From: Ilyonectria destructans
Lineage: Eukaryota > Ascomycota > Sordariomycetes > Hypocreales > Nectriaceae
Assembly (NCBI GenBank): GCA_020740775.1
Contig: JAHEWK010000008.1
Coordinates: forward strand, 930,001 to 994,000
Length of the DNA stretch: 64,000 nt
Direction of reading: 5' to 3'
In this document: in pieces, positions 60,751 to 64,000 of the stretch
How positions within the stretch are numbered: position 1 is the first letter of the stretch
How the letters are laid out: every line of letters begins with the position of its first letter
Made by a program: the position numbers and the translations under genes
Notes under the pieces: generated by a model
Databases searched by the model: none
The model's input: only the letters and a program-made list of their open reading frames with translations
Told to the model about the DNA's origin: nothing

Positions 60751-63700
60751 CTAGCCCTGAGTTGCGTTGCCCCCAGCTGCGTTACCGCCCGCGTTACCTC
60801 CTCGTCCACGATTGGGTCCGCCGCGTCCTCGTCCTCGTCCGCCACGGCCACGGCCTCTACCGCGTGTCTGATCCAGGCTGGCAGGGGGAGGCACGTTGCC
60901 GTATCTCTGTTCCTGGGGTTGGTCCCCGGCGTCTGGACCTGGGGAACCGTGCATGTTGCCTCGGCCATGTCCGCGTCCTCCATAGCCTCCTCGACCATTG
61001 CCGTTACCACCCTGGCCCTCAGGACCGTTGCGGTAGACCAATGTGCTGTGCATAAGGTTGGGAGCACCGCCTCGGCCTCCATTTCCGTTACCGCGTCCAC
61101 GGGGTGAATGGGTACCGTTGAGGGCACCACGCCAGCCGCCGCGCAGCGGAGCAGGAGCTGGCGCATCCTTGTATTGCGTAACACCGACAGACCCGTAAGC
61201 CCCGGAGGCGGCAGGGACGTTTCGGCGCTGCTGAGATTTGCTAGTCGTAGAGATGACCTGCTTGACGGAGGTGTTCAGAACCGACGATGATGCAACAGTC
61301 TGGCCGCGGAACATTGGGGCTCTCTCGCCCAGTGTCGTTCCGCTCATGAATGAAGTGTCCCAGACTACATCCAACAGGAGAGCAGTGGCGGTGCGGCTGA
61401 TGCCGACGACGGTTCCACGAGTTGCAATAGGAACCTTTCCAGAAGCTGTGACATATGTGACCCTGTCTCCCAGAGCGAAGTTTTGGTTTCCAAGAACCAT
61501 CTCGGCATCAGAGGGCTTCAGGAGAGCCGAACGGGGGACCGAACGCAGCTTTCGGATGTCAATGTCGGAGGAGGCAAGATGAATCTGTTCTCCAACGCTG
61601 GCCAGAGCCATGACAACCTCGGAATCAAGTTGCTCAGCTTCAAGCGGCACTCGCTCAAATTTGCCGGTCTCCTGCTTCTTCAGCCAGGCCACAATTTCCT
61701 TAACTCTCTGCCCAGCCACACTAGGGTCATTCCATAGATCGGTCTCCGACACCTCACTCTTCTGTGGCTCCCTCTGGATGCCAGCAAAGAAGTCGGGGAA
61801 TGCAACCATGTACTCCGCAATCAGCTTGATCGCCATGCCGCTGAACTCCCATCCAGTCTGGGACTTTCTGGAGTAACCCAAAACCTTGAGCTTTCGTCCT
61901 TCAAATTTGAGGTTCAACCCCAGGTTCAGTCTCAGTCCGGCAGCGTTAGTTATCTGGTAGGATGAAGTAATCTTGCTCAGCACGAGAGGATGCACTCCTA
62001 GCTGCTTGGCAACGGCAAATGAAGGCGTGTATGGGTTATTGCGTTCCGCCTGGTAAATGATTTGCTTTGCGAAGTCCAGTTCCTTAGTCTTGAGCATTGA
62101 CACAACAATCTCGGCCTTGTTGTTGATGTGGCCAGTGATTTCGAGAGGACGGCCAAAGGCATACTCGCCAAGGAAAAAGGCGCGAGTGCCCTGAGGGAAC
62201 TCCTCCTCGATGGGAAGAGCTACCTTTTCAATGAACCGCTCGTCCTCGTTGACGACATCATCAACAATGGTCTGAGCAGCATATGTGCTTCGAACACTGG
62301 GGTTTTCCGCATATTCCTTGATAAGCGCACCCTCCTCCGTCCGGAGCAGACCCTTGAGCATATGGACAACGACGAGACACTCGACTTGTCCAATGGTAAT
62401 AGCAAGTCGCTTGCCATGCCAATTCTCGAGGAAATCGGATTCCTTGGCGAAGTCGGCAGCCTCCCTGTTGTTGTGGTCCTTAGTCACGATGTCCTTGCCA
62501 TTCTCTGCCAACTCATAGCTAAAGAGCTCATCCTGTACCCTCATCACCTTGGCCTCCTGAAGGAAGGGGTACCCAACGAAGCAGCGTTGGCCCAGCTTCG
62601 CCTTCCAGGTTTCAGTCTTGGTACGGTTCTCGGTCCCAGTCAGAGTGACAACAACGCTGGGGTTGCGGCTATCCGACTGAAAAACATTGACTCCATAACC
62701 CTCCACAAGCTGTGCGGTGTATGGAAGCGTGTGCAATGTGGGGAAGCCAGCCAAAGCCGACACGTTCAGCAACGCGCCGTTCGTCAGACCTGAGAGATAC
62801 TGAAGACCCTCCATATCAGGGAGGTCGAAGATGTTTTCGATGCAGTGGCAGAACTGGACCTCCGGGAAAATACCAGGGAGGGGTGACGGGTAAGTGAAGT
62901 TTACCTCCGGGTTGTAGGTGAACTTGATTGGGACACCGAATCCGTTGCGCGCCTTCTCGTCATCTTCCAGCAGGTCATTCTTTGTCGCCATGGCGGACAA
63001 CAACCGTTTCTCATCAATGAAGGGAATCTTGACAACAGCTTCCCAGTCCATCTTCTTGCCGTTCATGTCCAACTCAAAGTCTCGGGGATAGAAGTCGATA
63101 ATTGGGGACTCGGGGTTGGTCATGAGGTCGTGATAGACCTTGGGGACAATCTTTTTGCTTCGATCCGGCAAGACACCCATGAGCTGTTCATAAGGTTTAA
63201 AGGGCTGGCCCTTCTGGAAGTTCAGGTCCGCTCCGACACCCTTGACAACATCTGCGTCTTGTTAGCACCATGCTTCTCGCCCTTGTACCGACTGTCCTGA
63301 AGCTTACCTGAGATGAGAGGCGCGTAGTGGTATTTGTAGAACCACGGCCAGGATGCGATTCCGCGGTAGTAGTAATACAAGACCCATTGCAAACCTTGCA
63401 CGTAGTTCTCGCAGAGGTCCAAAAGCTCCTTCTCATATTTCTCCGGGGCCCATTCCTCAAACTTCTGGAGATAGTACTTCGTCTTCCAGCCCTGGTACTT
63501 GTCCTGATACAACTTCTGGTAGTTTTTCTGAGCGTCCTCGGCGGTCAGATCGATGACCATGGCCTTGTCGTACGTCTTCGTCACCCGGTAAGCGGCAAGG
63601 TTACCTTCCTCCTCTTCCTCATCGTCGTCGTCACCAATCTTAGGGGGGAATTCCACCAGGAGGTGGCGGTGGCCCTCATCATCTTCTTTGGTGGACCATT

Positions 63701-64000
63701 GCAGATGCATAGATTCCGCAAGATCCTGCACAAACTTGCGATCGGCAGCTATGAGGTCCGCTCCAAGATCCAAGGGCTGATCAGAGCGTTTTGAGACGTA
63801 TGGGCGGATCTTCTGCTTCCAGAGATCTCGTTGTGCTGAAGTGATGACAAGCTGAGCGCCTTTTGGCGTCTTGCGGCTGGCGTTTTCCAACTTCTTCTCC
63901 ATTTGTTTCGATACGAACCACTTTTCATCCGACACGTCGTTTTCGAATTGTTGGACTTCGAGGTTTGAGATCTCGCCGAGCAGGGCTTGTAGACGATCCA
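60751..64000 (-). CDS. xrn1: 5'-3' exoribonuclease 1 (Xrn1/Kem1), 5' partial
   Basis: Cytoplasmic exonuclease that degrades decapped mRNA. Exons in the window are 63308 to beyond 64000 and 60751-63251 (joined at LISDVVKG), about 1064 visible residues. The N-terminal catalytic CR1 with the acidic metal ligands lies outside the window. Visible are the late catalytic/CR2 part (NYYQ-like KNYQKLYQDKYQGWKTKYY, then CENYVQGLQWVLYYYYRG and SWPWFYKYHYAP) and the D1-D4 and SH3-like region (DRVTYVTASGKVPIATRGTV). The C-terminal tail is rich in RG and GRGRGG repeats, as in fungal Xrn1. The intron has donor GTAAGC and acceptor GACGCAG. It is not Rat1, whose zinc-knuckle and Xrn2 features are absent. Convergent with spc3. 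Confidence 0.95.

Overview
The window is nuclear DNA of a filamentous ascomycete, most likely a Sordariomycete. The evidence is short introns (about 45-95 bp) with GTNNGT donors and CTAAC/CTGAC-type branch sites, long CT-rich leaders, a HET-domain gene, a Zn(II)2Cys6 regulator, and housekeeping proteins of Pezizomycotina type. I cannot name the species. There are no rRNA genes, no tRNA I could defend, no CRISPR array and no recognisable intact transposon.

Layout. (1) 1-3.7 kb: a divergent pair, tof1 (replication-fork protection, minus, 3' end outside the window) and a mitochondrial 3-hydroxyacyl-CoA dehydrogenase (plus). Their 404-bp shared promoter has two MluI cell-cycle boxes and a CCTCGG element. 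(2) 3.7-12.8 kb: about 9.1 kb without a credible gene, leading into a homeobox transcription factor. (3) 17.1-22.7 kb: Mediator subunit Med19/Rox3 (plus), convergent with a Zn(II)2Cys6 regulator (minus). (4) 27.3-29.2 kb: a Ser/Thr-rich single-pass membrane protein whose N-terminus is unresolved. (5) 35.2-40.6 kb: an alpha/beta hydrolase with a very large insertion, convergent with a HET-domain protein whose signature Trp is Arg. (6) 42.9-48.9 kb: a degenerate acyl-CoA-synthetase-like protein, then the DEAD-box helicase ded1. (7) 51.7-64 kb: a dense housekeeping block with proteasome beta-4 (pre1), rrp9, ulp2, spc3 and the C-terminal part of xrn1.

The genes do not form one pathway or a secondary-metabolite cluster. 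Thirteen protein genes in 64 kb is sparse. Much of the window is long intergenic DNA beside regulator genes, with short tandem repeats and the recurring words TACCTACC/GGTACC and TACGTA.

I reconstructed exons by hand and checked that every join keeps frame. I found no clear undescribed multi-gene system. The best leads are the pseudo-adenylating ANL protein, the split hydrolase catalytic core, the W-to-R change in the HET motif, the AT|G split start codon of pre1, the paired MCB boxes at tof1, and the helically phased TTTGTGG array upstream of Med19.
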